From assembly GCF_003855395.1 (NCBI RefSeq), contig NZ_CP034015.1, forward strand, positions 816,001 through 880,000: a DNA stretch of 64,000 nucleotides. Reading direction: 5' to 3'. Under the pieces are notes generated by a model that saw nothing but the letters and a program-made list of their open reading frames with translations, had not been told where the DNA came from and searched no databases. Shown piece by piece: positions 1 through 9,204 of the stretch (position 1 is the stretch's first letter; the number at the start of each line of letters is the position of its first letter). The translations under genes were made by a program, and so were the position numbers. This DNA comes from Shewanella livingstonensis (GTDB lineage Bacteria; Pseudomonadota; Gammaproteobacteria; Enterobacterales; Shewanellaceae).

Positions 1-2097
1 TTCATTTAAATGGGTAAATATATAAGCATCTAAATTAAGCGTTAGTTGATATTGCACCGCTAAACGTTTCATTTTTGTGTGTTCAATGAGGCCCTGTTTT
101 GGATGATGCCACTCAACTTGCGGTTCGATAGCAATAATTTCACCTGTGGTAAAGTCAACTACCTCAACGTAGAGTATTTTAAACTCTTGTTGCTCAAGCG
201 CCTTCTTAAAATCAATCTCTAACTCATGCTGTAATTTAGATTGGGCACTGAGCTTGTCATCAAAAATCACGTAACAGCCTTTGCCATTAGCTTTGGCCTG
301 ATACATAGCTGCGTCAGCGTCTCTAAGAAGCGATTCGCTAGTGACTAATTTATTGCGGCCACTAAAAGCAACACCAATACTGGCACCAGAAATAAACTCT
401 TGTTTGGCTAGCTGATACGGCATAGATAACGTCTGTAAAATACGCTCACAGACTTCTACTGCATCTTCAGTAGCATTGATTCGGTCAAGTAATATAACAA
501 ATTCATCGCCGCCCATACGGGCCAGAGTATCATTGTCGCGAATACATGATTTTATACGTTGCGACGTCTCAATCAAAAAACGATCGCCTTCTAAGTGACC
601 AAAAGAATCATTGATCACTTTGAATCTATCAAGATCAATAAATAGTAATGAAAATTGATCTAATCCATGCCTGCGTAAGTGTTTTAATGCTTGTGACAAA
701 CGCTCCATTAAATAGCTACGATTAGGTAAACCCGTTAGTCCATCATGCTGAGCATCGTGCAGTAGTTGATCTTCCATTTTACGGCGTTGGTTAATTTCTT
801 GTTGAAGATTATTGTTTAGTTCAGCGAGTGCTCTAGTGCGTTTTACCACTTTATCTTCTAATAGTTCATGGCTGTTTTTGAGTGACTCAGCAGCTAATTT
901 GCGCTCAATAGCATTCGCCATATGTTGGGAGACAAACGTGAGTAGTTCTAGATCTTTCAATTGATAAATATGGGCGTCATCTAAGCTGTAAATGGTTAAT
1001 GCCCCAGCCACATCACCATTGATGATCAATGGAATACCTATCCATTGATGCATTCTATCGGTTTTATTTAATTGCGGTGACTGTGCATAAATCTCCCCCA
1101 TGGAGACCATGCGAGTGATGTCTTTAGCCGATAATAATCGCGGTAACTTATGTTGTAATATGTATTCGGTTAATCCATCCTGCATGGGACGAGAGGCAGG
1201 ATATTCAGCGGTCATTTGCGAAACATAAAAAGGAAATGACAACATATTGTTATCGTCAATTAAAGAAATAAAACAGTTATGCGCAGGAATAAGCTGACTA
1301 ATAATATTGTGAAGGCGTAAATAAAAGTCTTGCTGGAGCACATTGGATGCAGATAGATCGGCTATTTCGAATAAAACTTTTTGCAGTTCTTCAGCTTTAA
1401 CACGCTCTGTTATTTCTTTTTTGACTTTCTCATAAGCTTGGCTGAGTTCTTTAGTGCGTTCAATAATAGCTTGTTCAAGTTGTTGATGATGCTCGAGTCG
1501 TTCCATTACCCCTGAAATATGATGGCAGATGAAACCCATTAATTCTAGTTCTAGTTCACCATAGGTATTGGCTTCGTTATAGCTTTGTACGACCAATACA
1601 CCGCTGACAATATCTTGGGTCTTGATGGGTACACCGAGCCATTGATGACTTGGTGAGCCAAGACTTTTAATATCGCCACTGGCTATTAATTCATTAAACT
1701 TATTATCGTCGCATAATAAAGGTTCACCGTTACGAAGCACATAACCGGTTAGGCCACTATTAAGGAGTGCCGATATTTCTTGATCTGGATAGAGTTCTGT
1801 TGGGTGCGAATCTTGTTGGTCTGCAAAAAAAGGTAAACTTGTCAATCCTGTTTTAGGATCTTGAGATGCAATAAAAAAGTTTTCTGCAGGAATAAGCTGT
1901 TGCAGGTGTAAATGTACTCGTTGATAAAAATCATCAAGTGAAGTCACCTGAGTCGCAATATTGGAAATACCCAGTAATGCGTTTTGAATAATTTCAGAAC
2001 GCTTATATTTTTTAGCCAAACGTTTTAAGCGGGCGATCCTTTTTTGTAGATGCTCGACTCTAGGAGACGTTGTTGAGTGACTAATGTTAGTATCCAT
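1..2097 (-). CDS. GAF-GAF-GGDEF-EAL-like c-di-GMP signalling protein (C-terminus beyond window)
   Basis: The frame stays open from an ATG at 2097 to the window edge, giving 699 codons without the C-terminus. Two similar GAF-like sensor segments (about residues 30-190 and 210-400) are separated by short coiled-coil linkers rich in E/K/Q. A GGDEF domain follows, with the intact signature MGGDEF near residue 527 and an RDND inhibitory I-site five residues before it, so diguanylate cyclase activity is expected. The start of an EAL-type domain appears near residue 640, but the usual EAL is replaced by EPQVEW, so phosphodiesterase activity is doubtful; the rest lies outside. There is no membrane segment or signal peptide, so it is cytoplasmic. 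An AAGGG lies immediately before the ATG, closer than an ideal ribosome site, so the exact start is uncertain. The domain assignments are family knowledge; the sensed ligand is unknown. Confidence 0.85.
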   Translation of the reverse strand, partial: MDTNISHSTTSPRVEHLQKRIARLKRLAKKYKRSEIIQNALLGISNIATQVTSLDDFYQRVHLHLQQLIPAENFFIASQDPKTGLTSLPFFADQQDSHPTELYPDQEISALLNSGLTGYVLRNGEPLLCDDNKFNELIASGDIKSLGSPSHQWLGVPIKTQDIVSGVLVVQSYNEANTYGELELELMGFICHHISGVMERLEHHQQLEQAIIERTKELSQAYEKVKKEITERVKAEELQKVLFEIADLSASNVLQQDFYLRLHNIISQLIPAHNCFISLIDDNNMLSFPFYVSQMTAEYPASRPMQDGLTEYILQHKLPRLLSAKDITRMVSMGEIYAQSPQLNKTDRMHQWIGIPLIINGDVAGALTIYSLDDAHIYQLKDLELLTFVSQHMANAIERKLAAESLKNSHELLEDKVVKRTRALAELNNNLQQEINQRRKMEDQLLHDAQHDGLTGLPNRSYLMERLSQALKHLRRHGLDQFSLLFIDLDRFKVINDSFGHLEGDRFLIETSQRIKSCIRDNDTLARMGGDEFVILLDRINATEDAVEVCERILQTLSMPYQLAKQEFISGASIGVAFSGRNKLVTSESLLRDADAAMYQAKANGKGCYVIFDDKLSAQSKLQHELEIDFKKALEQQEFKILYVEVVDFTTGEIIAIEPQVEWHHPKQGLIEHTKMKRLAVQYQLTLNLDAYIFTHLNE

Positions 2098-2299
2098 ACC
2101 CTTGTTAATTGTTATCCTATTAATTATGTGAACAAATATTGTTGAACAGCCATTATAATTACCATAAATACAAATGTGATCCAAGCGAAATAAATGTAAG
2201 TATATAGTTAATAACTATCGCAAATGAGCGAGGGTGAGTAAATAGTTATCATAAATGAGTCAAAAGTTGAGCAGTCAGTTAAAAAAAGTAAATCAGGGC

Positions 2300-2328
2300 T
2301 AGACGCGGGGGAGGTTTATCCTTATTAT
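2300..2328 (+). promoter_or_regulatory. Predicted sigma-70 promoter of the tRNA operon
   Basis: A TAGACG -35-like hexamer (2300-2305) is 17 bp from a TATTAT -10 hexamer (2323-2328). A GC-rich discriminator (GCCTCGC) follows, as is typical of stable-RNA promoters under stringent control. It lies about 15 nt before the likely transcript start and 21 nt before the first mature tRNA. Confidence 0.6.
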
Positions 2329-2349
2329 ATGCCTCGCTAACCAAGGCGA

Positions 2350-2426
2350 GCGCCCATAGCTCAGCTGGATAGAGCGTACCCCTCCGGAGGGTAAGGCCGA
2401 AGGTTCGAATCCTTCTGGGCGCACCA
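2350..2426 (+). tRNA. tRNA-Arg (anticodon CCG)
   Basis: This is a 77-nt cloverleaf. The acceptor strands GCGCCCA/TGGGCGC pair fully, the anticodon loop CTCCGGA sits between TACCC and GGGTA and gives CCG, the T-loop is TTCGAAT, and CCA is encoded. It is the first gene of a four-tRNA operon. Confidence 0.97.
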
Positions 2427-2477
2427 TTCGGTAAGTACAGTTTCCGTCGTATTGGTTAGTAGAATTGAAAGTCAGTG

Positions 2478-2553
2478 GTGATTGTAGCTCAGTTGGTAGA
2501 GTCCCGGATTGTGATTCCGGTTGTCGTGGGTTCGAGCCCCATCAGTCACCCCA
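2478..2553 (+). tRNA. tRNA-His (anticodon GTG)
   Basis: The acceptor GTGATTG pairs with CAGTCAC, and an extra G just upstream (2477) can face C73, the histidine identity element. The anticodon loop contains GTG between CCGGA and TCCGG. CCA is encoded. It is second in the operon. Confidence 0.96.
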
Positions 2554-2580
2554 TTCAATTTATAGTGTTATGTACAATTT

Positions 2581-2657
2581 CGGTGATTAGCGCAGCCCGG
2601 TAGCGCATCTCGTTTGGGACGAGAGGGTCAGAGGTTCGAATCCTCTATCACCGACCA
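2581..2657 (+). tRNA. tRNA-Pro (anticodon TGG), copy 1
   Basis: This is a 77-nt tRNA. The acceptor CGGTGAT pairs with ATCACCG, the anticodon loop TTTGGGA lies between TCTCG and CGAGA, and CCA is encoded. It is identical in sequence to the next tRNA gene, 138 nt downstream. Confidence 0.97.
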
Positions 2658-2718
2658 CATTTTTGTAGCTGATTAGCATTAGTGTCGATGAGTTATAGCA
2701 AGAGTTAGAAATAAATTT

Positions 2719-2795
2719 CGGTGATTAGCGCAGCCCGGTAGCGCATCTCGTTTGGGACGAGAGGGTCAGAGGTTCGAATCCTCTATCACCGACCA
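2719..2795 (+). tRNA. tRNA-Pro (anticodon TGG), copy 2
   Basis: This is an exact 77-nt duplicate of the preceding tRNA-Pro and the last gene of the operon, followed within 10 nt by a terminator. The related E. coli operon has Arg-His-Leu-Pro; here no Leu gene is present and Pro is doubled. Confidence 0.97.
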
Positions 2796-2802
2796 ATTTA
2801 AC

Positions 2803-2832
2803 AAAAAAGCCACTCTAATGAGTGGCTTTTTT
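2803..2832 (+). terminator. Rho-independent terminator of the tRNA operon
   Basis: The stem GCCACTC / GAGTGGC (2809-2815, 2820-2826) has a TAAT loop and is followed by six T residues. A matching A-run precedes it. Confidence 0.93.
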
Positions 2833-3063
2833 GTTTTTGTAATTTGGGTCAATGATTACAACTGTATTTGATAGTGACGCTTACTGCCTTTAATACTAAT
2901 CAGATGAGCTATACACACATCAGCGGTGTTTGTATTGACTCTTTAATATCTGTTGAAGTAATGTCGTAGCGCTTCTGTTACATCCATACAGTTGGCGTGA
3001 TTAGCTCACTGCAATCTTGGCGAATAGATTTAATGAGTGACTTAAGGGCCTATGAATATGTGG

Positions 3064-3091
3064 TATAAAAAAACCACTCCAGGGAGTGGTT
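3064..3091 (-). terminator. Rho-independent terminator of the adhesin/T1SS operon
   Basis: Read on the minus strand, AACCACTC / GAGTGGTT forms a stem with a 4-nt loop followed by a run of seven T residues. It lies about 27 bp after the lapD-like stop codon. Confidence 0.9.
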
Positions 3092-3117
3092 GGTGTTCGC
3101 TAGTGAATCAATATTAT

Positions 3118-5040
3118 TTATAGTTTCACATTAACTGGCGGTACAATGAAGCCTTGATAAGCATCGACTCTGAGATCCGTAAATCTGGTCAATTGTGTCG
3201 CTTCTTGTATCCCAGTCACAATCACTTGAATATCTAATCCCTTAGCCACATTGACTAAAGCACGGCATAATTCACTGTTGTGTTGGTTATCTTCAATATA
3301 AGCCAGAGATTGGTCAAGTTTGACATAGTTTGGACGCAAGCTCTGTAAGTATGCCATAGAGCCAAATTGACGACCAAAATGGTCAATACCAAAATGTGCA
3401 CCAGAGTCGCGAATAACTTTACAGAGGTTTTCACAAGACTCCAAGTCGCTATACACACTCGCTTCTGGGATTTCAAAACAAATACGATCGGCAAATTTGT
3501 TGGCTCGTAGAAACTGCTTCAACCACATGTGGAAATCAGTATCGCCGATACTTTGATAAGTGAGGTTTATGGCCACACGTTCATAATTACGTTCAAATAA
3601 GCGATGCTCGTTAACGGTTTCAATTAAACACCGGTCAAGCATTGTACCTAATGATAGCAATTCCACGTACGGCATAAACTGACCTGCGTGCAGGGTTGTT
3701 TCGCCTATTTGAAGTTGGCAATATAGTTCGCGTTGACAAATTTCATCTCTGGCACAGAGTTGAATTGGCTGCCAACGGAATTGGAATTTTTTGTTCTTTA
3801 TAGCGTGATTTAAATTACTACGCCATTCCTCTCGGGTAAATAATTGCTTTTGAGTGTTCTCAAACCAATGGAACACCTTGCCGTCTTTAATAGACTGTTG
3901 CAGTGCATTATCTGCTTGAGCCAACATATCTGATACTGTCATTTGTCCTAAACGCTCTGCAACACCAATATAAAACTGTTCGTTTGGTTTGCAGCCAGAC
4001 TTAGATATTTCTTTATTTACGGTACGTATTAAGCTTTGTAAATATTTAGTTAGTTGCTCATGTTCACAATCTTCAACAAGGAAGGCGAATTCATAGGCTG
4101 CAATGCGGGCGATAACAGATGAGGATATTTCATCTTGATGATGCTGTAGTTTTTCGGCCAAAACACGAATAGTTTCATCACGAACTTGGAAACCGTATTT
4201 ACTATGAACTTCTTCTAACCAATCCATTTTGACTAAGTAAAGCGCTCCAGTACTAGGCTCACTTAACCAACCATTCACTCGACTGACCATATATTGCCTA
4301 TTGGGTAGCCCTGAAACTTGATCGACGAGATTTTTCTTTCTTAATGCGGATACTTCTTCATCAAGAGAGTTAAATACTTGTTTTAATTGAGCAGACATAC
4401 TGTTAAAAGCATTAACTAGCTCTTTCAGTTCTTTAGTTTTTGGCGTTGGCATGTCTGGACCAAATTGGCGTTCAGCAATTTTCTTTGCGTGTACAGAAAG
4501 AGTATTTAATGGTTTTAAAATCCAACTCAACCCTACTCTTGCACATATAATCGCAATGAGGAATAAGATAGAAAACAGAATAATAATGTCAGTAATAATC
4601 CGCCATAACTCTTGATAGCCAAATCCAGGGTGAGCGGTAATTTCAAGTGTGGCAAGTTGTAACCAACCAGAGGTAATCGTGGTTTGTTTTTTTATGGTTT
4701 TGAACAAGTTAAGATCTATAAACCATTGAGGGACATTGTCTACTCGAACAGAATTATTCCAAACTTGTTGTTTGCCACCCACTAACCAAGTTAACTTGAT
4801 TTGCTGATAGTAGCCGCCCTCAAAAATAACATTAACTAATGTTTCTGCTCCAGCATCATCAGCGGCTTCTAAAACCGGCGTTAACATTAATCCTAATGAG
4901 TTACTGGCATTATTGAGATCAGATTCCATTTGTTTGGATAAGAAACCTTGGGTTTCCGAAAATTGTACATAGGCTACACTTGCAATAGTTAACAAGAACA
5001 GCCCGAAAAGTAACGCATAGATCTGCCTGAACAGGGTCAT
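3118..5040 (-). CDS. bpfD: LapD/BpfD-type c-di-GMP receptor of the inner membrane
   Basis: The 640-aa protein transduces cytoplasmic c-di-GMP level to the periplasm by binding and sequestering the LapG-type protease. Domains in order: membrane segment (about 9-27), periplasmic domain (28-147), second membrane segment (about 148-175), HAMP (about 175-225), degenerate GGDEF (AAYEF at 314-318 in the signature position) and degenerate EAL (ELY at 438-440 in place of EAL). Loss of both catalytic signatures fits a receptor, not an enzyme. W126, in TSGWLQ, sits where the family's LapG-binding tryptophan is expected. It is the last gene of the operon, starting 7 bp after the lapG-like stop, with GGAG inside the end of that gene. 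The name follows the Shewanella bpf system; the function is inferred from the family and gene order. Confidence 0.9.
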   Translation of the reverse strand: MTLFRQIYALLFGLFLLTIASVAYVQFSETQGFLSKQMESDLNNASNSLGLMLTPVLEAADDAGAETLVNVIFEGGYYQQIKLTWLVGGKQQVWNNSVRVDNVPQWFIDLNLFKTIKKQTTITSGWLQLATLEITAHPGFGYQELWRIITDIIILFSILFLIAIICARVGLSWILKPLNTLSVHAKKIAERQFGPDMPTPKTKELKELVNAFNSMSAQLKQVFNSLDEEVSALRKKNLVDQVSGLPNRQYMVSRVNGWLSEPSTGALYLVKMDWLEEVHSKYGFQVRDETIRVLAEKLQHHQDEISSSVIARIAAYEFAFLVEDCEHEQLTKYLQSLIRTVNKEISKSGCKPNEQFYIGVAERLGQMTVSDMLAQADNALQQSIKDGKVFHWFENTQKQLFTREEWRSNLNHAIKNKKFQFRWQPIQLCARDEICQRELYCQLQIGETTLHAGQFMPYVELLSLGTMLDRCLIETVNEHRLFERNYERVAINLTYQSIGDTDFHMWLKQFLRANKFADRICFEIPEASVYSDLESCENLCKVIRDSGAHFGIDHFGRQFGSMAYLQSLRPNYVKLDQSLAYIEDNQHNSELCRALVNVAKGLDIQVIVTGIQEATQLTRFTDLRVDAYQGFIVPPVNVKL

Positions 5041-5047
5041 GTTGTCA

Positions 5048-5761
5048 CTACTCCATGTTGAGTTTGGGTTGGCGTAAACGGTCTACACCTAATCTAAGTT
5101 TAAGGTCAGTCCATTTTTCAAGGCGTGATGATGAGCCTGCTAAAACACCTCGGCCTTTTTCTTTGTTTAACCATAATTGTTTACCATTGAAGCTGTAAAC
5201 AGGCAGGAGATCTTTTCGTTTTGTTGCCAGTTTTATGGTTTTATCTAAATTGTCGAGTACTAACGGAATCGAATTCGGCTTTTCGTAGTACGCTAGCACC
5301 ATATGATATTGATTCAACGATGTCGCTTTTACCATGGTGATCCTGAGTTTATCTTCAGGAACACCAAGTTGTAGAAGCGTGAAGTATTTTGCGATGGAAA
5401 AATCTTCACAATCGCCGCCATTAGCCCCTATAAACTCCATCGGAGATGCCCAATAGTTGGAATCGCCCCATAGAGTTTGATCATCAATGAATCTAAATAA
5501 GTTAAAGAACTGATTAACTTTCTCTAATTTATCGATTTCAGCAAGTTGTTGCGAATCACTAATGATTTTAAACCAAGCATTTGCGCGTAATCCTGCTCGG
5601 TCTCCATAGCGTTTCGAAAGTGCTGAAACTGTTTTTTGTTGGTTTAATTCTTGAGTCGGGGCTGCGAATAAGCATGAAACTAAAAGGGCCGATGTCATAA
5701 TACAAACATGACAGACCCTTTTATACAGTGATTTAGTTACTTTGCTGCCTTCGCGACTCAA
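5048..5761 (-). CDS. bpfG: LapG/BpfG-type periplasmic cysteine protease (adhesin-releasing)
   Basis: This is a bacterial transglutaminase-like cysteine protease that cuts the adhesin's N-terminal retention module when c-di-GMP is low. The triad is visible as C118 (in GGDCEDF), H153 (in QYHMVLAY) and D170 (in LVLDNLD). D117 and E119 beside the cysteine match the family's calcium-binding residues. A signal peptide with a basic n-region (KRVCH) and a hydrophobic core (about 20-33) precedes a likely cut near FAA. The 237-codon frame opens at a TTG with no good ribosome site. The ATG at 5698 (residue 22) is an alternative, preceded by AAGGG, but it would shorten the signal peptide. It lies between the OmpA-like lipoprotein gene and the LapD gene, as in known lap/bpf clusters. 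Confidence 0.9.
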   Translation of the reverse strand: MSREGSKVTKSLYKRVCHVCIMTSALLVSCLFAAPTQELNQQKTVSALSKRYGDRAGLRANAWFKIISDSQQLAEIDKLEKVNQFFNLFRFIDDQTLWGDSNYWASPMEFIGANGGDCEDFSIAKYFTLLQLGVPEDKLRITMVKATSLNQYHMVLAYYEKPNSIPLVLDNLDKTIKLATKRKDLLPVYSFNGKQLWLNKEKGRGVLAGSSSRLEKWTDLKLRLGVDRLRQPKLNME

Positions 5762-5784
5762 AGAATCAATGCCTTGTGTATCTG

Positions 5785-6390
5785 TTAGTCAATTTGCTCA
5801 TCAACAGTATAGATATTCCATCTCATTTCTGGAATGGTATCATCGGCGGTGACTTCTGCGACTACACGACGATTACGCTCTTCCGCTTCAGCTGTGCCGC
5901 TGTTATCAATAGGTCGATCAAAACTATAACCAATTGAAGCTAAGCGACTTGGATCGATATTAAATGTATTTTCTAATACGTCGATAACCGCCTTAGCGCG
6001 TTTCTGAGATAAGGCTAAATTAAGCTCATAGCTCCCGCGTTTGCTTGTATGACCTTCAATCGTCACCTTAGTGGTCGGGTAGGTGGTCATTATTTTAGCG
6101 ACTCGTTCAATTTGGTTATAATATTGAGTATCAATAACAACAGAATTATTACTAAATAGAATTTTTAAATCTTGGCGTTCATTTATGTCCGTTATGCGTC
6201 CACAACCATAGTTGTCTACGGCGGCACCAATCACAGTACCGGTACAACGTTCACGAGCCATAATTACCCCATCGCGATCGCTATCAGCAAGATCAAATTT
6301 TTGTGGCGTAGACGCCGTTGACTCGACAATATCGTTGACTGAACAGCCCGCTGTTGTAATCAATGCGAGTAAAATCACTAAATATTTCAT
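5785..6390 (-). CDS. OmpA-domain lipoprotein of the adhesin export operon
   Basis: The 201-aa protein has a lipoprotein signal ending in the lipobox TAGC (Cys16), a short calcium-binding-like segment DSDRDGV (about 37-43), and a C-terminal OmpA/Pal-type peptidoglycan-binding domain (about 75-180) with VTIEGHTSKRGSYELNLALSQKRA and the final NRRVV motif. It is presumably anchored in the outer membrane and links the export channel to peptidoglycan. Its ATG overlaps the TolC-like gene's stop (TAATG), with a strong GGGAGG nine nt before the start. A gene of this type occupies the same place in Shewanella bpf clusters; a direct role in adhesin export is inferred only. Confidence 0.88.
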   Translation of the reverse strand: MKYLVILLALITTAGCSVNDIVESTASTPQKFDLADSDRDGVIMARERCTGTVIGAAVDNYGCGRITDINERQDLKILFSNNSVVIDTQYYNQIERVAKIMTTYPTTKVTIEGHTSKRGSYELNLALSQKRAKAVIDVLENTFNIDPSRLASIGYSFDRPIDNSGTAEAEERNRRVVAEVTADDTIPEMRWNIYTVDEQID

Positions 6391-7799
6391 TATTTAACAC
6401 CTCCCTCATAATCATGCTCACCACGCCATTCTCCTGGACGTGTAACTCTAAGTGAGTCGAGTAGATCGCCAGTCGCATTCAGTACTCTATAGCGTGCAGC
6501 AATTTCGTCATACTCAGTTTGTAAGTAATCTTTACGTGCTTCAAATAGCTCATTCTCGGTATCGAGTAAATCGAGAAGGGTACGTTGACCTAAGTTAAAT
6601 TGTTGCACATAAGCCACTTGAGTCTGTTTTGCTGCCACAACGTGTTCACGGATGAACTGCTTTTGTGGTGCTAGCATTTCATAGGCATTCCAAGCCAAAG
6701 AGACACCTTCAACCACTTGACGATATGCGCGCTGTTGAATTTCTTTAGCTTCGTTGACTTTATAAGCTGTTTCTCTATCTCTAGAGACATCTTTACCACC
6801 AGAGAAAAGGTTATATTTAACCCGAACCATAGCAACTAAATCATTGTTATAGCCGTTAACATTTTGGCTGTTAATTGCGCTGTAACCATCTTCACCGTCA
6901 GTATCGTTATTCCAATTACCATTAAGTTCTAAGCTTAATTGTGGGAAATAACTGGCTTTGGCTGAGCTACGCTCTTTTTTAGCAGCATTGATGTCGCTTT
7001 CTGCTGATTTCAACACTGGGTGTTTCGATTTTGCTGCCACAAGCCCTTTATCTAAACTTTCGGGTAGCATATCGGCATCAGGCACGGGCAAAATTAAGTC
7101 ATCAGGCTTTGCTTCAACAATTCTTATATAGGCTGCACGTGCATCTTCTAAATTGTTTTTAGCCGAAATGACATTGGCGTTTGCGCGAGCAAGACGACCA
7201 GTGATTTGCGATAAATCTGCTATTGATCCTAATCCAGAATCAGTTCGCTGTTTTATTTGATCATAAATCTCTTTATGGCTCGCGAGATTTTTCTCAGATA
7301 ATACTAATACTTGTTCACTACGAATATAGTTTAAGTAAACCTTTGCAACGTCTAATGCCATATCTTCAGCAGCAGCAAATAATGCCCACTGATCAGCACT
7401 GGCTTCATACGAATAGCGATCGACTTCGCTGCTGGTATAAAAGCCGTCAAATAACATTTGTTTGATACTAAAACCGGCTTCGCCACGTTCTAAATCAATC
7501 ATACCGTCGCTATCAACATCACCTTGACCCACTTTACGACGAGTAGAAGGGCTATCTGTTTGCTCCCAGCCATAGCCAGCAGAAATGTCAACAGTAGGCA
7601 TATAACCTGCTACAGCCTGATTAACTTGCTCTTCGCGCGCTTTAAAACGATTAAAAGCGATGCGTAAATCTGGATTTGTGTCTAGCGTATGCGCAACAGC
7701 TTGCTCAAGTGTTTGGCTTGAGGCTGTTGGCGCTATCAACATTGATATAGCTAGTGCTATTACACTTAACTTTTTTTGTTGATTTATAATAGTTATCAT
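6390..7799 (-). CDS. aggA: TolC-family outer-membrane channel of type I secretion (AggA/LapE-like)
   Basis: The 469-aa protein has a signal peptide (core about 11-27, cleavage near ASS-QTLEQ) followed by two tandem TolC repeats of alpha-helical barrel and beta-barrel strands. Typical TolC elements are LEQAVAHTLDTNPDLR at the N-terminus and YVQQFNLGQRTLLDLLDTENELFEARKDYLQTEYDE near the C-terminus. It forms the outer-membrane pore for the giant adhesin together with the ABC exporter and fusion protein encoded just upstream. The ATG has GGGAGG eight nt upstream. The symbol is the name used for the Shewanella homologue in this gene position. Confidence 0.92.
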   Translation of the reverse strand: MITIINQQKKLSVIALAISMLIAPTASSQTLEQAVAHTLDTNPDLRIAFNRFKAREEQVNQAVAGYMPTVDISAGYGWEQTDSPSTRRKVGQGDVDSDGMIDLERGEAGFSIKQMLFDGFYTSSEVDRYSYEASADQWALFAAAEDMALDVAKVYLNYIRSEQVLVLSEKNLASHKEIYDQIKQRTDSGLGSIADLSQITGRLARANANVISAKNNLEDARAAYIRIVEAKPDDLILPVPDADMLPESLDKGLVAAKSKHPVLKSAESDINAAKKERSSAKASYFPQLSLELNGNWNNDTDGEDGYSAINSQNVNGYNNDLVAMVRVKYNLFSGGKDVSRDRETAYKVNEAKEIQQRAYRQVVEGVSLAWNAYEMLAPQKQFIREHVVAAKQTQVAYVQQFNLGQRTLLDLLDTENELFEARKDYLQTEYDEIAARYRVLNATGDLLDSLRVTRPGEWRGEHDYEGGVK

Positions 7800-7821
7800 T
7801 AAAAAACCCTCCCGGTTCTTC

Positions 7822-9204
7822 TTAGCGCTCTCTAAGAGCGGTATCTTTCGCTCTTAGTATTGGATTTAAAATATACTCAAGTATGGATTTTTTCCCAGTT
7901 ATGACATCTACTGATGTGAGCATTCCTGGGATTATTGGCATCTCTGTGCCATCGTCTTTCAATAAACTAGACTCTTCTGTTCGCACTTTTACAATATAAA
8001 AACTGTTACCTTCTTCATCCTGCGATGTATCAGCACTAATATGCTCAACGGTTCCTTTCAGTCCACCATAACGAGTGAAGTCATAAGCGGTGACTTTCAC
8101 AATAGCGGGTAGTCCAGGATGTAGAAAAGCAATATCTTTAGGGGTAATTTTAGTTTCTATCAGTAGCTTATCTTCTGATGGAACAATTTCCATAATTTCT
8201 TCGCCAGGCTGCACAACGCCGCCCAAGGTATTAAAGTTAATTTTTTTAATTGTACCGATAACAGGAGAGGCAATGACGGCTTTACTGACTTTATCAAACG
8301 CGCCTTTTTGTGCCTGATTCATACGAGATAATTTGGTTTGCATTTCATTGAGCTGTGCACGTAAATCAGTGGCGTAAACAAACACTGCCTCCCGGCGCTT
8401 TAAGATGGCTTCATCCATAGACGCTTTTACTTTTGGGCGCAAGAGTCTCACTGATTGTAACTCACCTTGAATATCATTCACTATGCGCTCAAGTTTAAGT
8501 AGTTCAACTTCAGGCACAATTCCTTTACGTGCCAGCGGCCTAGTTAATTCAAGCTCGCGTGATACTAATTGAAAACTCGTTGTAAGAGTACCAATTCTAG
8601 AGGCTAACTCTTCAATTTCTTGTTGACGTTGTTGGATTTGACGCACTAGAATTTCTAATTGATTACTTAAACTATCAAGCCGAATTGAATATTCTTCTTG
8701 TTGACGCTTAACCAGCTCAGGCTCTTCGTCAATAATAGTTTGTGGAAATACCAAGTTCTGTTTAGTTATTTTAACTTGTTGGCGCCAGTCTGAAGACATA
8801 TCTGAAATGATAATACTGTCTAATTCAGTACGCATACGAATGATGTTGGTTTGTAACCCGAAGACCTCTTGTTCTTGTTGGTCGAAATCAGAGCGAAATC
8901 GTGTGTCGTCAATGCGCGCTAAAGGTTGCCCTTTGGTAACCATTAGTCCTTCTTGTACATAAATTTCTTGTAAAATACCGCCATCTAAACTCTGAATAAT
9001 TTGAATTTGTGACGATGGAATGACTTTACCGGTTCCCGTTGTTACTTGATCTAATTCTGAGAAGTATGCCCAAATAAAAAAGCACACCATCATCGCCGCT
9101 AGTGACCATATAATAAGACGATGTCCTGACGGAGCATCGGTCATCATGGCACCGTAAACGTCATCAACCATTTCTAGATCTTTCGTTGTTAGATGTTTAC
9201 TCAT
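7822..9204 (-). CDS. HlyD-family membrane-fusion (adaptor) protein, LapC-like
   Basis: The 460-aa periplasmic adaptor joins the ABC exporter to the TolC-like channel. A single inner-membrane helix (about 30-48, LIIWSLAAMMVCFFIWAYF) follows a short cytoplasmic tail. Next come a half lipoyl/barrel-sandwich segment (TGTGKVIPSSQIQIIQSLDG), a long coiled coil (about 100-300), the second lipoyl half (ASPVIGTIKKINFNTLGGVV), and a beta-barrel domain ending in the HlyD signature region (EMPIIPGMLTSVDVITGKKSIL). Its ATG overlaps the exporter's TGA by 4 bp (ATGA), indicating translational coupling. Confidence 0.93.
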   Translation of the reverse strand: MSKHLTTKDLEMVDDVYGAMMTDAPSGHRLIIWSLAAMMVCFFIWAYFSELDQVTTGTGKVIPSSQIQIIQSLDGGILQEIYVQEGLMVTKGQPLARIDDTRFRSDFDQQEQEVFGLQTNIIRMRTELDSIIISDMSSDWRQQVKITKQNLVFPQTIIDEEPELVKRQQEEYSIRLDSLSNQLEILVRQIQQRQQEIEELASRIGTLTTSFQLVSRELELTRPLARKGIVPEVELLKLERIVNDIQGELQSVRLLRPKVKASMDEAILKRREAVFVYATDLRAQLNEMQTKLSRMNQAQKGAFDKVSKAVIASPVIGTIKKINFNTLGGVVQPGEEIMEIVPSEDKLLIETKITPKDIAFLHPGLPAIVKVTAYDFTRYGGLKGTVEHISADTSQDEEGNSFYIVKVRTEESSLLKDDGTEMPIIPGMLTSVDVITGKKSILEYILNPILRAKDTALRER

